From assembly GCA_022769625.1 (NCBI GenBank), contig JALEJP010000039.1, forward strand, positions 39,211 to 103,210: a stretch of DNA of 64,000 nucleotides, read 5' to 3'. Below are positions 8,265 through 18,516 of this stretch, piece after piece (the first letter of the stretch is position 1; each line of letters opens with the position of its first letter). Origin of the DNA: Lachnospiraceae bacterium. Its GTDB lineage: Bacteria; Bacillota; Clostridia; Lachnospirales; Lachnospiraceae. The translations under genes and the position numbers were made by a program. The notes beneath the pieces were generated by a model that saw only the letters and a program-made list of their open reading frames with translations, made no database searches and had not been told where the DNA came from.

Positions 8265-11200
8265 TCAGATTCGAATACTCTCCTGCAGGGCAAAGGAATA
8301 GATGAGTTTTTCCTTCACCGGTTTCCCTGTCATCTGGGTAAGTGCACGCTCATAATAATCCAGCTGGGTCCGATAACGCTTTGCCAGGAGTTCTTCCTGT
8401 CCTCTGGCTACCCGGTCCGTCTTATAATCAGCCAGCACGATCTGGTCATCCTCATAAAACCAGGCATCGATAATTCCCTGGATCAGCACCAGCTCTTCCT
8501 CTCCCCAGTCCGGACGGATCTCGGAAGCCGGAATGCCGATTACGAACTGTTTTTCCCGGTAAAGCTCTCCCCGCTTTGCCGCGGCAGCAGCCCGCCTGCC
8601 AAGATCCGTCCGGAAAAAATGAACGATTGCCGGCACACTCACAAGACTGCATTCCTCCTGTGTAACCGTTCCCTCCCGTACCAGAACATCCAGCTGTTTC
8701 TGAACCTCTTTCACCGTATCCGCACAGGTAAAATCCAGTTTCTGCATGATATGATGCATGGCAGTTCCGCGCACCGCACCGCTTTCTTCCTTCTGTTCCA
8801 TAAAATCCGGGACCAGAGGGACAAGCTCCGGCTCCGGATACAGCAGGATACGATCCGGTTCCTCCATCTGGCTTCGGCGCTTCAGCTCAGATACTGACAG
8901 CTTGCCCTGGATATCCAGAAATGCTTCAAAGGGATACTCTTTCCGTGTCATCTGGGTAAGCCATGCCTCCATCTCCCGCAAAGCCGCATCCTGTCTCCAT
9001 TCTCCCTCAAGAATGCGCGTTTTCTGCTCCATACTGACCCCTCTGTCTGCTGCATCCTCATACAACAGATCCGATACACAAAAAACAGTCACAGGAAACA
9101 GGGAATCCGTCTGCCCGTCAAAGGGATTTCCCTTCGCATCGCAGACCGGATAGGACACATCCTGGTAACAACACGTTCCATCCTGCAAAACGGAACGCAG
9201 CACCCACTCCAGGGCACTGGATGCCCTGCAGGTTTCCAGAAAAGTCAGGCGTTCTTTTTTCTCTCTGCTGCTCCATTTTCCAAGCTTCTCGTCCAGTTTT
9301 TTCAAACTTCCGGTCAGATACAGCTTTTCCTTTGCACGGGTCATAGCAACATACAGCACTCTTTGCTCTTCCCCCAGATTCTCTGTCACCAGCTTACGTT
9401 GAATCGCTTTTTTCAAAAGAGCAGGGGTTTTTACACGCAAAACGGGATCCACACAGTCACATCCAACCCCGTATTTCTGATGGACGGCAAGTACACTTCT
9501 GCTGTCCTGCTGGTTGAAATTTTTCCCAAGCCCGGACACAAAAACAACCGGAAACTCCAGTCCCTTGCTTTTGTGGATACTCATGATCCGCACCGTGTCC
9601 TCTTCCTCTCCGATCGTACTTGCCTCTCCGAAATCCACCTCATATTTCTGCAGATTTTCGATATAACGCACAAAATGAAACAGACCGCGGTAGCTGGTGC
9701 TCTCATATGCAGCAGCCTTCTCCACCAGCATCTCCAGGTTTGCCCTGCGCTGTCCTCCTGCCGGCATGGCCGAGACATAATCCAGATAGCCCGTTTCATC
9801 CAGGATCTTCCACAGCAGCTCATGCATGGGTGTATAGGGTACATAACTGCGAAACCGTGCAAGCTGTAAAAAGAAATCCTGAAGCTTCCGGCGTATGATC
9901 CCATCACTGCCCTGATCCACATATCGTGTACATGCCTCATAAAAAGGAATTTCCCTGAATTCCGTACGTATCCCTGCAAGCTCCTCCGTAGAAAAGTCTC
10001 CAACGGGAGAAGCCAGCACAGCGGTAAAGGGAATCTCCTGCCTTGGATTGTCCATGATCTTCAGCAGGGCAAGAACCGTCTGCACCTCCACAGCGGAAAA
10101 ATACCCGCTTCTTGTTCCGGTGTAGGCAGGGATCCCCATGTCAGAGAGCACTGCGAGAAAGCTTTCCGCCCATCCGGTCACGGAGCGCAGCAATATGACA
10201 ATATCCCGGTACTGTACCCTGCGGTAGCCCCCCAACTCCCGGTCATATACCTGCTCACGGCCCACCAGGGCTTTAATCCGACCTCCCACCATGCGCGCTT
10301 CCGCCTCTCTGATATTTTCATCCGGAAGCTCTCTCCTGTCATCGGAGGCTTCCGCATCCGCATCAAACAAAAGAAGCTCTGTCCCGGCAAGGGGAGAAAA
10401 CCTGGCTTTGGCAAAATCAGTCTCAACATTTTCGGCAAGTTTCGGAAACTCTGCGCCTGCATAAAGAGCCGCATTGTCATCGTATTCCACATTTCCCAGC
10501 TCCCGGTGCATGATCTTTGTAAAAACAGTATTCACATCCTCCAGAACCTCCCTGCGGCTTCTGAAATTCCTGTGAAGCTCCACCTTCTGACAAAGAGAAT
10601 CGCACTCCGTGTATGTGTCATATTTTTCCATAAAAAGCTCCGGGCAGGCCAGGCGGAAACGATAAATGCTCTGCTTGACATCCCCCACCATGAAAATATT
10701 GTTCTGTCCGCGGCTGCATCTGGATACACTGTTCAGGAGAAGCTCCTGTACCAAGTTGCTGTCCTGATATTCGTCGATCATAATCTCCTCAAAACGGTCG
10801 GCATACGCACAGGCTTCCTCCGTTGGAACCGGTTTCCCGTCTTCTTCCTTTACCAGGATCTGCAGGGCAAGATGTTCCAGATCCGAAAAATCCAGCAGAT
10901 TGCGCTCCCGCTTTTTTTCCGAAAAACATCCGGCAAACTCCCCGGCCAGATCAAGAAGAACCTCCACCGGTTCTCTGCATGCCTGCATATCCGCAAGCAT
11001 CTGCTCCGGTCCCTGGTAAAAATACTGCTCTTTTATGGTCTGCAGCTCCTTTTTGACCTGTTCACGCAGCCCCTTTACCTGCTCCCTTTTCTCATCGGAT
11101 ACCGCCGGATCCTTCTTTCTGGAAAGCACGGCAAACTTCCCGAGATTCTGAAAGGCATCCGCATAATCCCGATAGGTTTCCTGACACATCAGGTGCTCCA

Positions 11201-11972
11201 GCATCTGCCGATCCTGACAGAGCGCATCCTCATACATCCATGGCCCTTCCGGAGCACGTGCCGCTGCAAGCGCCGCATCCAGAGTGCGGCGGATATCCTG
11301 CAAAAGCAGCCGAATCTGGCTGCATATTTCCTGCATCCATTCGCTTTCTTCCAGCTGTTCCACCGTATCCGCCTCATAGGCCTTTCTGCAGGCTTCAAGC
11401 CAGCGTTCCGGCCAGGGATAGCTCTGAGAAAAATCATACAGCTGCAAGATCATATCGGGAAGATTGTCATCCTGCCTGCCAAAGGAAAAACACTCCACAA
11501 AACGGTGAAAGGCTTCGCTGCCTTCCGCATATTTTTCTTCCAGAAGCTCCTGAACCGTATCACGGCGCAGAAGCCTCCCCTCCCCCTCATCCATAATAGA
11601 AAAGGCCGGATCCAGATCAATCCGGTGGAAGCCACTGCGGATCACAGACTGGCAGAAGCTGTCTATGGTTGTGATCTGCGCATGAAACAGCAGGGTTTCC
11701 TGCCTCTGCAGATGCTCATTGTCCGGTTCCTCCAGAAGCTTTTTCTGAATGGCATCTCCAATCCGCTCCCGCATCTCCGATGCTGCCGCCCGGGTAAAGG
11801 TGACAATCAGCATCCGGTCGATATCCACCGGATCCTTCGGATCCAGGATCCTCTGTAAAATACGTTCCACTAAAACAGCCGTCTTGCCGGAACCTGCCGC
11901 CGCAGAAACCAGAATATTCCGGCATCTTAAGTCGATTACCTTCTGCTGTTCCTCTGTCCAGAAATTTGCCAT
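8265..11972 (-). CDS. addA: AddA, helicase-nuclease subunit A
   Basis: AddA is the 3'-5' UvrD-type helicase and nuclease subunit of the AddAB complex that resects double-strand breaks for RecA loading. The 1,235 residues match the family. Walker A is SAAAGSGKTA (about 23-32), the helicase DEYQDSN motif is present near 395, motif with MSIHKSKGLEFPVVF near 790, and the C-terminal RecB-type nuclease shows VLADYKTD near 1190. The ATG at 11972 shares one base with the addB stop (TGATG) and has AGGAGG upstream; a GTG one codon earlier is also possible. Cotranscription with addB is certain from the overlap. Confidence 0.97.
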   Translation of the reverse strand: MANFWTEEQQKVIDLRCRNILVSAAAGSGKTAVLVERILQRILDPKDPVDIDRMLIVTFTRAAASEMRERIGDAIQKKLLEEPDNEHLQRQETLLFHAQITTIDSFCQSVIRSGFHRIDLDPAFSIMDEGEGRLLRRDTVQELLEEKYAEGSEAFHRFVECFSFGRQDDNLPDMILQLYDFSQSYPWPERWLEACRKAYEADTVEQLEESEWMQEICSQIRLLLQDIRRTLDAALAAARAPEGPWMYEDALCQDRQMLEHLMCQETYRDYADAFQNLGKFAVLSRKKDPAVSDEKREQVKGLREQVKKELQTIKEQYFYQGPEQMLADMQACREPVEVLLDLAGEFAGCFSEKKRERNLLDFSDLEHLALQILVKEEDGKPVPTEEACAYADRFEEIMIDEYQDSNLVQELLLNSVSRCSRGQNNIFMVGDVKQSIYRFRLACPELFMEKYDTYTECDSLCQKVELHRNFRSRREVLEDVNTVFTKIMHRELGNVEYDDNAALYAGAEFPKLAENVETDFAKARFSPLAGTELLLFDADAEASDDRRELPDENIREAEARMVGGRIKALVGREQVYDRELGGYRRVQYRDIVILLRSVTGWAESFLAVLSDMGIPAYTGTRSGYFSAVEVQTVLALLKIMDNPRQEIPFTAVLASPVGDFSTEELAGIRTEFREIPFYEACTRYVDQGSDGIIRRKLQDFFLQLARFRSYVPYTPMHELLWKILDETGYLDYVSAMPAGGQRRANLEMLVEKAAAYESTSYRGLFHFVRYIENLQKYEVDFGEASTIGEEEDTVRIMSIHKSKGLEFPVVFVSGLGKNFNQQDSRSVLAVHQKYGVGCDCVDPVLRVKTPALLKKAIQRKLVTENLGEEQRVLYVAMTRAKEKLYLTGSLKKLDEKLGKWSSREKKERLTFLETCRASSALEWVLRSVLQDGTCCYQDVSYPVCDAKGNPFDGQTDSLFPVTVFCVSDLLYEDAADRGVSMEQKTRILEGEWRQDAALREMEAWLTQMTRKEYPFEAFLDIQGKLSVSELKRRSQMEEPDRILLYPEPELVPLVPDFMEQKEESGAVRGTAMHHIMQKLDFTCADTVKEVQKQLDVLVREGTVTQEECSLVSVPAIVHFFRTDLGRRAAAAAKRGELYREKQFVIGIPASEIRPDWGEEELVLIQGIIDAWFYEDDQIVLADYKTDRVARGQEELLAKRYRTQLDYYERALTQMTGKPVKEKLIYSFALQESIRI

Positions 11973-14900
11973 CACTCATCCTCCTGCAAAAATTCCCAAA
12001 TCTCCTGTGGGGTCCACTCCCGCAGTCTCCGATATCGCGTTCCCGGTACCTTACGGTCAAACAGGCAGATTGCTCCAAAGGGACAATAATCACATGCCGT
12101 CTGCCCTTTTCGCTCATAAGGTGCCGCATCCGCTTCCCCCGCAAGGATCGAACATCCGATCTCTTTCATTTTTTCTGTCACAAACCGGGAAAGCTGCTCA
12201 AACTGCTCTCCGGCAGCCACCGAGGATGCGCGGGAATAGCTGCCGTCCTTGTTTTTTGCCACCGGGATCACATCCGAAGTTTTCTCAAAACTGACATCCA
12301 TGGCCGATACGGCATCCGGATCTGCATTGACCAGCCCATTGGGACAGAGCTTTTTCAAAATCCTCCTCTGCACCTGCTCCTGCGTCTCTTCTCCGTTTTT
12401 CTCCAGCATCGGATCCTGCATATGATAATAGAAGATTCCTGCCGGCACGATCTTTTTCCGGGGATGCAGCCGTTTTTCCAGCTCAAGCGCCGCATTCAGG
12501 TAAACCACCAGCTGCAGCTGAAGTCCATAATAAAGTGCCACCAGATCAAACTGACTGTTTCCTGATTTGTAATCCACCACTTTGACAAACACCCGGTCTG
12601 CAAACTCGCAGGTATCGATCCGGTCGATTCTGCCGCGAAGCTTCATTTTTTCTTCTTCAGACAGAAGGATATTGACAGAATCCAGATCCGATACCGTCGT
12701 AAAGGATACCTCAAAATTAACAGGGACAAATTTCCCGGCACGCACCTGGTTTGTCAGTGCCCAGATCGTGCGGCGCATGATGCGATGCATGCGGACGATC
12801 ATATAATCATTTCTTGCACTGCTGTGCAGCAAAAAGCCTGCGTATTCCTCGGAAACCTCATTTACCGTCTCCTCCGTCAGCCTTTCCTGCTCTTCCTTGG
12901 GTATGGTAAACCAGGTGTATTCACTTTCCTCCACCTTCCTGGAGTAACACTCGATTACCCGATGAAAAATATTGCCCATATCCACCGGTTTAAACTCAAA
13001 GGTCTCACGCTCCGAAATCTGAAGCCCATAACGCAGAAAATGCGCGTAGGCACAGGCGGAAAACTGCTCCAGACGGCTGACACTGTTTACCAGAGTCTGT
13101 CCGTAGAGTGCCTTTGCCGCCCCCGATGACATGTTCCTGCTCTCGCAGGTCAGAAAAGCAGCATCCAGAAGGGTGCGCACCTTCTCCCGGTAATCCTCCT
13201 GCTGTTCATACCAGCCATACAGTCCAAGCGTACCGCCATCCAGTTCTCCCACTGCCGCCTTTCGCAATCCTTCCGTTAGATAGGGCAGACCGCTGCGCGG
13301 CGATGTGATCCGGCGGATGGGATTTTCGCAGACATCCTCGTCCTCCGTCTTCAACCCCGGAAACATCCGAAGAATGGTACCGATGACATAGGACGGGCGC
13401 AGTGCCTTTCCATCCGGTGCCATGCGCCCGCAGGAAAGATACAGACGTCTGGAAGGTTTAGTCAGATTCAGATAGAGATAAAATTTCTGGATATAACTGT
13501 TTTCTCTGGATGTTGGTGCAAGCTCCATGCCGGATTCTTCCAGCACTTCCCGGTCCATATCGGAGAGAATACTGGATTTCTCCTCCTTTCTGGGAACCCA
13601 TCCATCGTTTAAACCCAGGAAAAACAGGACTTTGATGTCCTTCAGCCTGGTACGTTCCATATCCCCCACCAGCACACAGTCTGAGGTGGCCGGTATCATG
13701 CCGACCTTTGCCTCCTCAAAGCCCGCATCCAGGATTTCCATATATTCCGAAAGGCTCATGGGTTCATCCCCCAGAAGCTCTGCCATCTTGTCAAACAGCT
13801 CCATGACGATCCCGTAAATCTGATGGTATTCCCCTGCTGTGTCAAAGGCTTCCATCTGCGTAAACAGCTGCTCATATTCCGCCATCTTTTTCTGGATATC
13901 ATAGTGAACCAGCAGCTGGTACAGCGCCTCTGTTTTCTGGCGCACCGTTCCCTTATTTCCTTTCACCTGATCCACAAACGCACAGAGCGGGCCAAGGATT
14001 TTCCCCTTCAGCTTTTGACATTTTTCCACCTCTTCCGGGGAAATCTCCTTTGTTGGCGTGTTCCAATCCTCCTCCCAGCGTTTCCGGCTTCTTATGCCTC
14101 TTGCAAGCACATAATTTTCCAACAGATCGATTTCTTCCACCGAAAGGCCGGTAAGACCGGTCCGCAGATACCGGAACATACTCTCATAGCGAAAGCTCTT
14201 TGCCGCAATCTCAAGCGCAGCCCGCAGGAATTCGATCATGGGATTCAGAATAATCTTTCTCGTCCGGTCCAGAAAGCAGGGAATCTCATACTCCGCAAAA
14301 ATCTTTTTTACCGGATCCCCAAAGGAAGCCATATCTCCGGTGATCACTGCGATCTCCCGGTAGCGCAGTCCTTCCTCCCGTACCAGATGCCAGATGGTTC
14401 TGGCCGCAAACTCTGCCTCCCCTTTTGCATCTTTTGACACGTGCACAGACAGACTGTTCTGTTCTGCCCCATATACCGCATTGCCCGGCCGGAAAAGATG
14501 CCGCTCCAGAAATCCAAGAGCCGGTGCCTCCTGAAACCGGATACTGCCCTTTCGTCCAAGCACCACCGGCTCATCCAGCTCACATCTGCTCTCCTGTGCC
14601 AAAGCAGCCAGTCCCTGGATCGTTTTCCTGCTGAAATAGGACAGCCGGTGCATGGGCACTTTCCGCATGGGATCCTCACCAGCATCCAGGGTCACCGTGA
14701 CCATGATTTTATCCGCTGTGACCATCAGTCTGCGCAGAAGCTTTTTCTGGATGGGGGTAAAACCGGTAAACCCATCCAGCCCGATCACACAGCCTCTCAG
14801 AATGTCTGATTTTTCTGCTGTCTTGCACAGCTCTTCCAGGATTTCTTCGGAAGTAATGTATTTTCCCTGAAGTTCCTCCTGAAAACCGGCGTAAAGCGTA

Positions 14901-15376
14901 CGGATATCCTGAAGCTTACACTTAAGAGCTCCATCCCTGCTCTGAGCGATCTGTTCCTCTAACTGCTCCAGGGACACATCATACTGCTTCAATTCCGAAA
15001 TAACCGATTTCACCTGCGAAATATAGCCTGGTTTGCGGAAATTGCTCCCCAGCATGGTCAGACTGCTCTGCTGTCTGGATGCAACTCTTCGAAGAAGCAG
15101 ATTTTTTCCGGTATCTTCCAGCACCGTATGGGTATTCACTCCCACCTCTTCAAACACACGCCAGGCCAGGCGCTGGAAGCTTAACACATCAATATTTAAT
15201 ATGCCCTTTCTCGGATGAAGCTCCACAAGCTCCTTCTGCGTCTGCAGCGTAAACTGTTCCGGAACAATAACAAGAAATTCCCGCCCGGGTTCTTCGAGAG
15301 ACTGCCGGATGATTTTTTCGTAAAGGGTGCGTGTTTTCCCGCTGCCCGAAGGGCCATAAATAAATTGGAGAGACAT
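11972..15376 (-). CDS. addB: AddB, helicase-nuclease subunit B
   Basis: This 1,134-residue partner of AddA has an N-terminal Walker A motif (GPSGSGKT, residues 9-16), a degenerate helicase core and a C-terminal RecB-like nuclease (VKVVDYKSG near 940). The iron-sulphur cluster cysteines characteristic of AddB are visible: one in QFSACAYAHF near 775 and three in ACDYCPFGAIC near 1103-1113. The ATG follows AGGAGGAAGG. The gene starts 77 bases after valS, separated by a terminator-like hairpin. Confidence 0.97.
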   Translation of the reverse strand: MSLQFIYGPSGSGKTRTLYEKIIRQSLEEPGREFLVIVPEQFTLQTQKELVELHPRKGILNIDVLSFQRLAWRVFEEVGVNTHTVLEDTGKNLLLRRVASRQQSSLTMLGSNFRKPGYISQVKSVISELKQYDVSLEQLEEQIAQSRDGALKCKLQDIRTLYAGFQEELQGKYITSEEILEELCKTAEKSDILRGCVIGLDGFTGFTPIQKKLLRRLMVTADKIMVTVTLDAGEDPMRKVPMHRLSYFSRKTIQGLAALAQESRCELDEPVVLGRKGSIRFQEAPALGFLERHLFRPGNAVYGAEQNSLSVHVSKDAKGEAEFAARTIWHLVREEGLRYREIAVITGDMASFGDPVKKIFAEYEIPCFLDRTRKIILNPMIEFLRAALEIAAKSFRYESMFRYLRTGLTGLSVEEIDLLENYVLARGIRSRKRWEEDWNTPTKEISPEEVEKCQKLKGKILGPLCAFVDQVKGNKGTVRQKTEALYQLLVHYDIQKKMAEYEQLFTQMEAFDTAGEYHQIYGIVMELFDKMAELLGDEPMSLSEYMEILDAGFEEAKVGMIPATSDCVLVGDMERTRLKDIKVLFFLGLNDGWVPRKEEKSSILSDMDREVLEESGMELAPTSRENSYIQKFYLYLNLTKPSRRLYLSCGRMAPDGKALRPSYVIGTILRMFPGLKTEDEDVCENPIRRITSPRSGLPYLTEGLRKAAVGELDGGTLGLYGWYEQQEDYREKVRTLLDAAFLTCESRNMSSGAAKALYGQTLVNSVSRLEQFSACAYAHFLRYGLQISERETFEFKPVDMGNIFHRVIECYSRKVEESEYTWFTIPKEEQERLTEETVNEVSEEYAGFLLHSSARNDYMIVRMHRIMRRTIWALTNQVRAGKFVPVNFEVSFTTVSDLDSVNILLSEEEKMKLRGRIDRIDTCEFADRVFVKVVDYKSGNSQFDLVALYYGLQLQLVVYLNAALELEKRLHPRKKIVPAGIFYYHMQDPMLEKNGEETQEQVQRRILKKLCPNGLVNADPDAVSAMDVSFEKTSDVIPVAKNKDGSYSRASSVAAGEQFEQLSRFVTEKMKEIGCSILAGEADAAPYERKGQTACDYCPFGAICLFDRKVPGTRYRRLREWTPQEIWEFLQEDE

Positions 15377-15404
15377 AAACGTTTCCTTCCTCCTGCAAAG
15401 TTGT

Positions 15405-15441
15405 AAGAAGAGCGGGGCACTTTTTCATGCTCCGCTCTCTC
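15405..15441 (-). terminator. Rho-independent terminator after valS
   Basis: GAGAGCGG and CCGCTCTTC can pair across a loop of about 13 bases, followed by a short, broken T tract (TTCTT). It lies in the 77-base gap between valS and addB. The weak T tract suggests partial termination, so some valS transcripts may enter addB. Confidence 0.55.
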
Positions 15442-15453
15442 CTGTTCTTCTTT

Positions 15454-18102
15454 TTATTTTTCCAGATGGGAAAGTCTTTCCTTTACCTGTGCCATCATCT
15501 GGGTATATTTTTCCAGCTTGGCTCTTTCTTCCGCAACCTTGCTCTCCGGCGCCTTGCTCATAAAGCGCTCATTGTTCAGCATGCCGTTGACACGCGCCAG
15601 CTCCTTTGTCAGACGTTCTTCTTCCTTTTTCAGACGTCCGATCTCTTTTTCGATATCCACAAGCTCCGCAAAGGGCATGTAGATCACCGCCTCCGGAAGC
15701 ACTGCGGAAACAGCGTCCTCATCGATACCCGCGCGGTCTCCCTGCACGATCACCTCACTGGCATACCCCAGTGTCGCAAAGAATACCTTTCCATTTTCAA
15801 AAATCTCTCTAACTTCCTGTTTTTCCGATACCACATATACCTTTGCTTTTTTACTTGGAGGAACATTCATGCCGGTGCGGACGTTGCGGATGGCACGTAC
15901 CGCTTCTTTTATACTTTCCACTGCCGCCTCATCCCTGGCAAAATCCCATTCCCCGGTAAATTCCGGCCATTTTGAGATCATGATGGACTCTTCCTCCGAC
16001 TGCAGGGTACAGAAGATTTCCTCTGTGATAAACGGCATATACGGGTGCAGAAGCTTCAGGGCGTTCACCAGAACCGTCTTCAGCGTCCACAGCGCAGCTG
16101 CCTTGGTGGTATCCTCATCATTGTACAGACGCGGCTTCACCATCTCAATGTACCAGTCACAGAATTCCTCCCAGATGAAGTCATAAACCTTCTGAACGGC
16201 AATACCCAGCTCATATTTGTCCATGTTCTCGGTGACTACCTTTGCCAGCGTGTTGACCTTGGAGAGGATCCATTTATCGGCTGCAGTCAGCTGATCCTTC
16301 GGCATCTGTGCCGGAACCTCCGCTTTTTCCAGGTTCATCATGATAAATCGGGATGCGTTCCACACCTTGTTTGCAAAATTACGGCTGGCTTCCACACGCT
16401 CCATGTAGAAACGCATGTCATTTCCAGGTGCATTGCCGGTGATCAGAGTCAGACGCAGCGCATCGGCACCGTACTGGTCAATGATCTCCAGCGGGTCAAT
16501 ACCATTTCCCAGAGATTTGCTCATCTTGCGTCCCTGGGAATCGCGTACCAGTCCGTGAATCAGTACATGATGGAAGGGAACCTGGTCTGTCTGCTCCAGG
16601 GCAGAGAAAACCATACGGATTACCCAGAAGAAAATGATGTCATAACCGGTCACCAGCACATCAGTGGGATAAAAATACTCAAAATCCTCTGTCTTTTCCG
16701 GCCATCCAAGGGTCGAGAACGGCCACAGGGCAGAGGAGAACCAGGTATCCAGGGTATCCTCATCCTGGGTCAGATGCGTATGTCCACATTTCGGACAAAC
16801 CGTCGGCTGCTCCTTTGCCACCACGACTTCACCGCATTTGTCGCAATAATAAGCCGGAATCCGGTGACCCCACCAGAGCTGACGGGAAATACACCAGTCA
16901 CGGATGTTCTCCAGCCAGTGCAGATAAATCTTGTCAAAACGATCCGGAACAAAATTCAGCTTGTGCTCCTTCAGGGCCTGAATAGCCGGTTTTGCCATTT
17001 CCTCCATCTTTACAAACCACTGCGGTTTGATCATGGGCTCAACGGTAGTCTTGCAGCGGTCATGGGTTCCCACGCTGTGTGTATGCGGAACGACTTTAAC
17101 CAGAAGTCCCTGGGCATCCAGATCCGCAACCATTGCCTTTCTTGCCTCATACCGGTCCATCCCCGCATATTTGCCGCCAAGCTCGTTGATGGTGGCATCA
17201 TCGTTCATAATATTGATTTCCGGAAGGTTGTGACGTTTTCCTACCTCAAAGTCGTTGGGGTCATGTGCCGGCGTGATCTTTACACATCCGGTACCAAACT
17301 CCTTATCCACGTAGGCATCTGCGATCACCGGAATCTCACGATCGGTAAGCGGCAGCTTCAGCATCTTTCCAACCAGATCCTGATAGCGCTCGTCATCCGG
17401 ATTGACTGCCACCGCCGTATCACCAAGCAGAGTCTCCGGACGGGTCGTGGCGATCTCTACAAAACGTCCCTCTTCGCCCACGATGGGATAATTGATATGC
17501 CAGAAAAATCCGTCCTGATCCACATGCTCTACCTCCGCATCGGAAATAGAGGTCTGGCAGACCGGACACCAGTTGATGATTCTGGAACCTTTGTAAATAT
17601 ATCCTTTTTCATATAATTTCACAAAAACTTCTTCAACTGCCCTGGAACAGCCTTCATCCATGGTAAAACGCTCTCTGTCCCAGTCAGCGGAAGAGCCAAG
17701 CTTCTTTAACTGATTGACGATACGTCCGCCGTACTCTTCCTTCCATTCCCAGGCGTGCTTTAAAAACTCCTCACGTCCGATCTCATTTTTGTCAATCCCC
17801 TGCTCTTTGAGCTTTTCAATGACCTTAACCTCTGTGGCAATGGCCGCATGATCCGTACCCGGCTGCCACAGTGCATTGTATCCCTGCATTCTCTTATAAC
17901 GGATCAGAATATCCTGCATGGTGTTGTCCAGCGCGTGTCCCATATGCAGCTGCCCGGTAACGTTTGGCGGCGGCATTACGATCGTGAACGGCTTTTTGCT
18001 GCGGTCCACTTCTGCGTGAAAATATTTCTTATCCAGCCACTTCTGATAGATACGATCCTCAATACCCTTCGGATCATAAGTCTTTGCTAATTCCTTACTC
18101 AT
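15454..18102 (-). CDS. valS: Valyl-tRNA synthetase
   Basis: This class I synthetase charges tRNA-Val. The 882 residues include the HIGH-type motif in [12 protein letters not shown] (about residues 45-56), the editing domain, zinc-type cysteine pairs (YYCDKCGE and CPKCGH, about 408-435), and the KMSKS motif in [11 protein letters not shown] (about 522-532). A C-terminal coiled-coil tail typical of ValS ([17 protein letters not shown]) is present. The ATG at 18102 has a strong AGGAGGAACGAG site; the longer upstream frame lies in the T-box leader and is not coding. It is controlled by the T-box leader upstream. Confidence 0.97.
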   Translation of the reverse strand: MSKELAKTYDPKGIEDRIYQKWLDKKYFHAEVDRSKKPFTIVMPPPNVTGQLHMGHALDNTMQDILIRYKRMQGYNALWQPGTDHAAIATEVKVIEKLKEQGIDKNEIGREEFLKHAWEWKEEYGGRIVNQLKKLGSSADWDRERFTMDEGCSRAVEEVFVKLYEKGYIYKGSRIINWCPVCQTSISDAEVEHVDQDGFFWHINYPIVGEEGRFVEIATTRPETLLGDTAVAVNPDDERYQDLVGKMLKLPLTDREIPVIADAYVDKEFGTGCVKITPAHDPNDFEVGKRHNLPEINIMNDDATINELGGKYAGMDRYEARKAMVADLDAQGLLVKVVPHTHSVGTHDRCKTTVEPMIKPQWFVKMEEMAKPAIQALKEHKLNFVPDRFDKIYLHWLENIRDWCISRQLWWGHRIPAYYCDKCGEVVVAKEQPTVCPKCGHTHLTQDEDTLDTWFSSALWPFSTLGWPEKTEDFEYFYPTDVLVTGYDIIFFWVIRMVFSALEQTDQVPFHHVLIHGLVRDSQGRKMSKSLGNGIDPLEIIDQYGADALRLTLITGNAPGNDMRFYMERVEASRNFANKVWNASRFIMMNLEKAEVPAQMPKDQLTAADKWILSKVNTLAKVVTENMDKYELGIAVQKVYDFIWEEFCDWYIEMVKPRLYNDEDTTKAAALWTLKTVLVNALKLLHPYMPFITEEIFCTLQSEEESIMISKWPEFTGEWDFARDEAAVESIKEAVRAIRNVRTGMNVPPSKKAKVYVVSEKQEVREIFENGKVFFATLGYASEVIVQGDRAGIDEDAVSAVLPEAVIYMPFAELVDIEKEIGRLKKEEERLTKELARVNGMLNNERFMSKAPESKVAEERAKLEKYTQMMAQVKERLSHLEK

Positions 18103-18173
18103 CTCGTTCCTCCTGAATGTATCATCCGCAGCAGAGTCTGTCTGATACAGAAAACGTCTTTTCTGTTCTGTTA

Positions 18174-18209
18174 TCAAAAAAAGCCCTCTGCACATCTGTG
18201 CAAAGGGCG
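18174..18209 (-). terminator. Terminator of the valS T-box leader
   Basis: GCCCTTTGCAC pairs with GTGCAGAGGGC across an AGAT loop and is followed by seven T. Its 5' arm lies just after the T-box sequence, as expected for the competing terminator/antiterminator arrangement. Confidence 0.88.
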
Positions 18210-18443
18210 AATCTGTCGCGGTACCACCTTTTTCATATACAGCTGATCTGTATACCTCATTTCTCCATAACGCTGAGCTGCGTGAAAACCTACTGTCCGC
18301 AAACCATCATCCGCCGAACCCGTTCAGTCCCCCGGTTCCAAAGCTACCTTCCATACATTCGTCCTTAAGCTTCCTTTCAGCCTGTGAGAAGCTCTCTCTG
18401 AAAGCGTCCTGCATGTACTCCTCTTTTTCATCACCTTTTTCTA
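18175..18443 (-). promoter_or_regulatory. T-box leader controlling valS
   Basis: The diagnostic T-box sequence GGTGGTACCGCG lies at about 18217-18228 on the minus strand, directly before the terminator. Upstream is a long structured leader with an AGTA element (near 18417) and a stem formed by CTTTCAG and CTGAAAG. In this class uncharged tRNA binds the specifier and T-box bulge and stabilises an antiterminator, so low valine charging raises valS expression. A GTA triplet (valine codon) lies at 18354-18356 in the region where the specifier is expected, but I could not confirm by folding that it occupies the specifier loop. Confidence 0.9.
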
Positions 18444-18449
18444 CAGCTA

Positions 18450-18478
18450 ATCATAACGAAGGCTCGCAGATTTGTCAA
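18450..18478 (-). promoter_or_regulatory. Near-consensus sigma-A promoter of valS
   Basis: TTGACA and TATGAT are separated by 17 bases, the closest match to consensus seen in the window. It lies immediately upstream of the T-box leader. Confidence 0.9.
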
Positions 18479-18516
18479 GCCCGAATCTGACGTCTTCTCC
18501 TGTAAACCGAACCCCT

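Noticed and set aside
10506..11858. Plus-strand frame of 450 codons
   Set aside because: Antisense of addA; the helicase motifs of addA settle the strand.
16045..17616. Plus-strand frame of 523 codons
   Set aside because: Antisense of valS, whose HIGH and KMSKS motifs are decisive.
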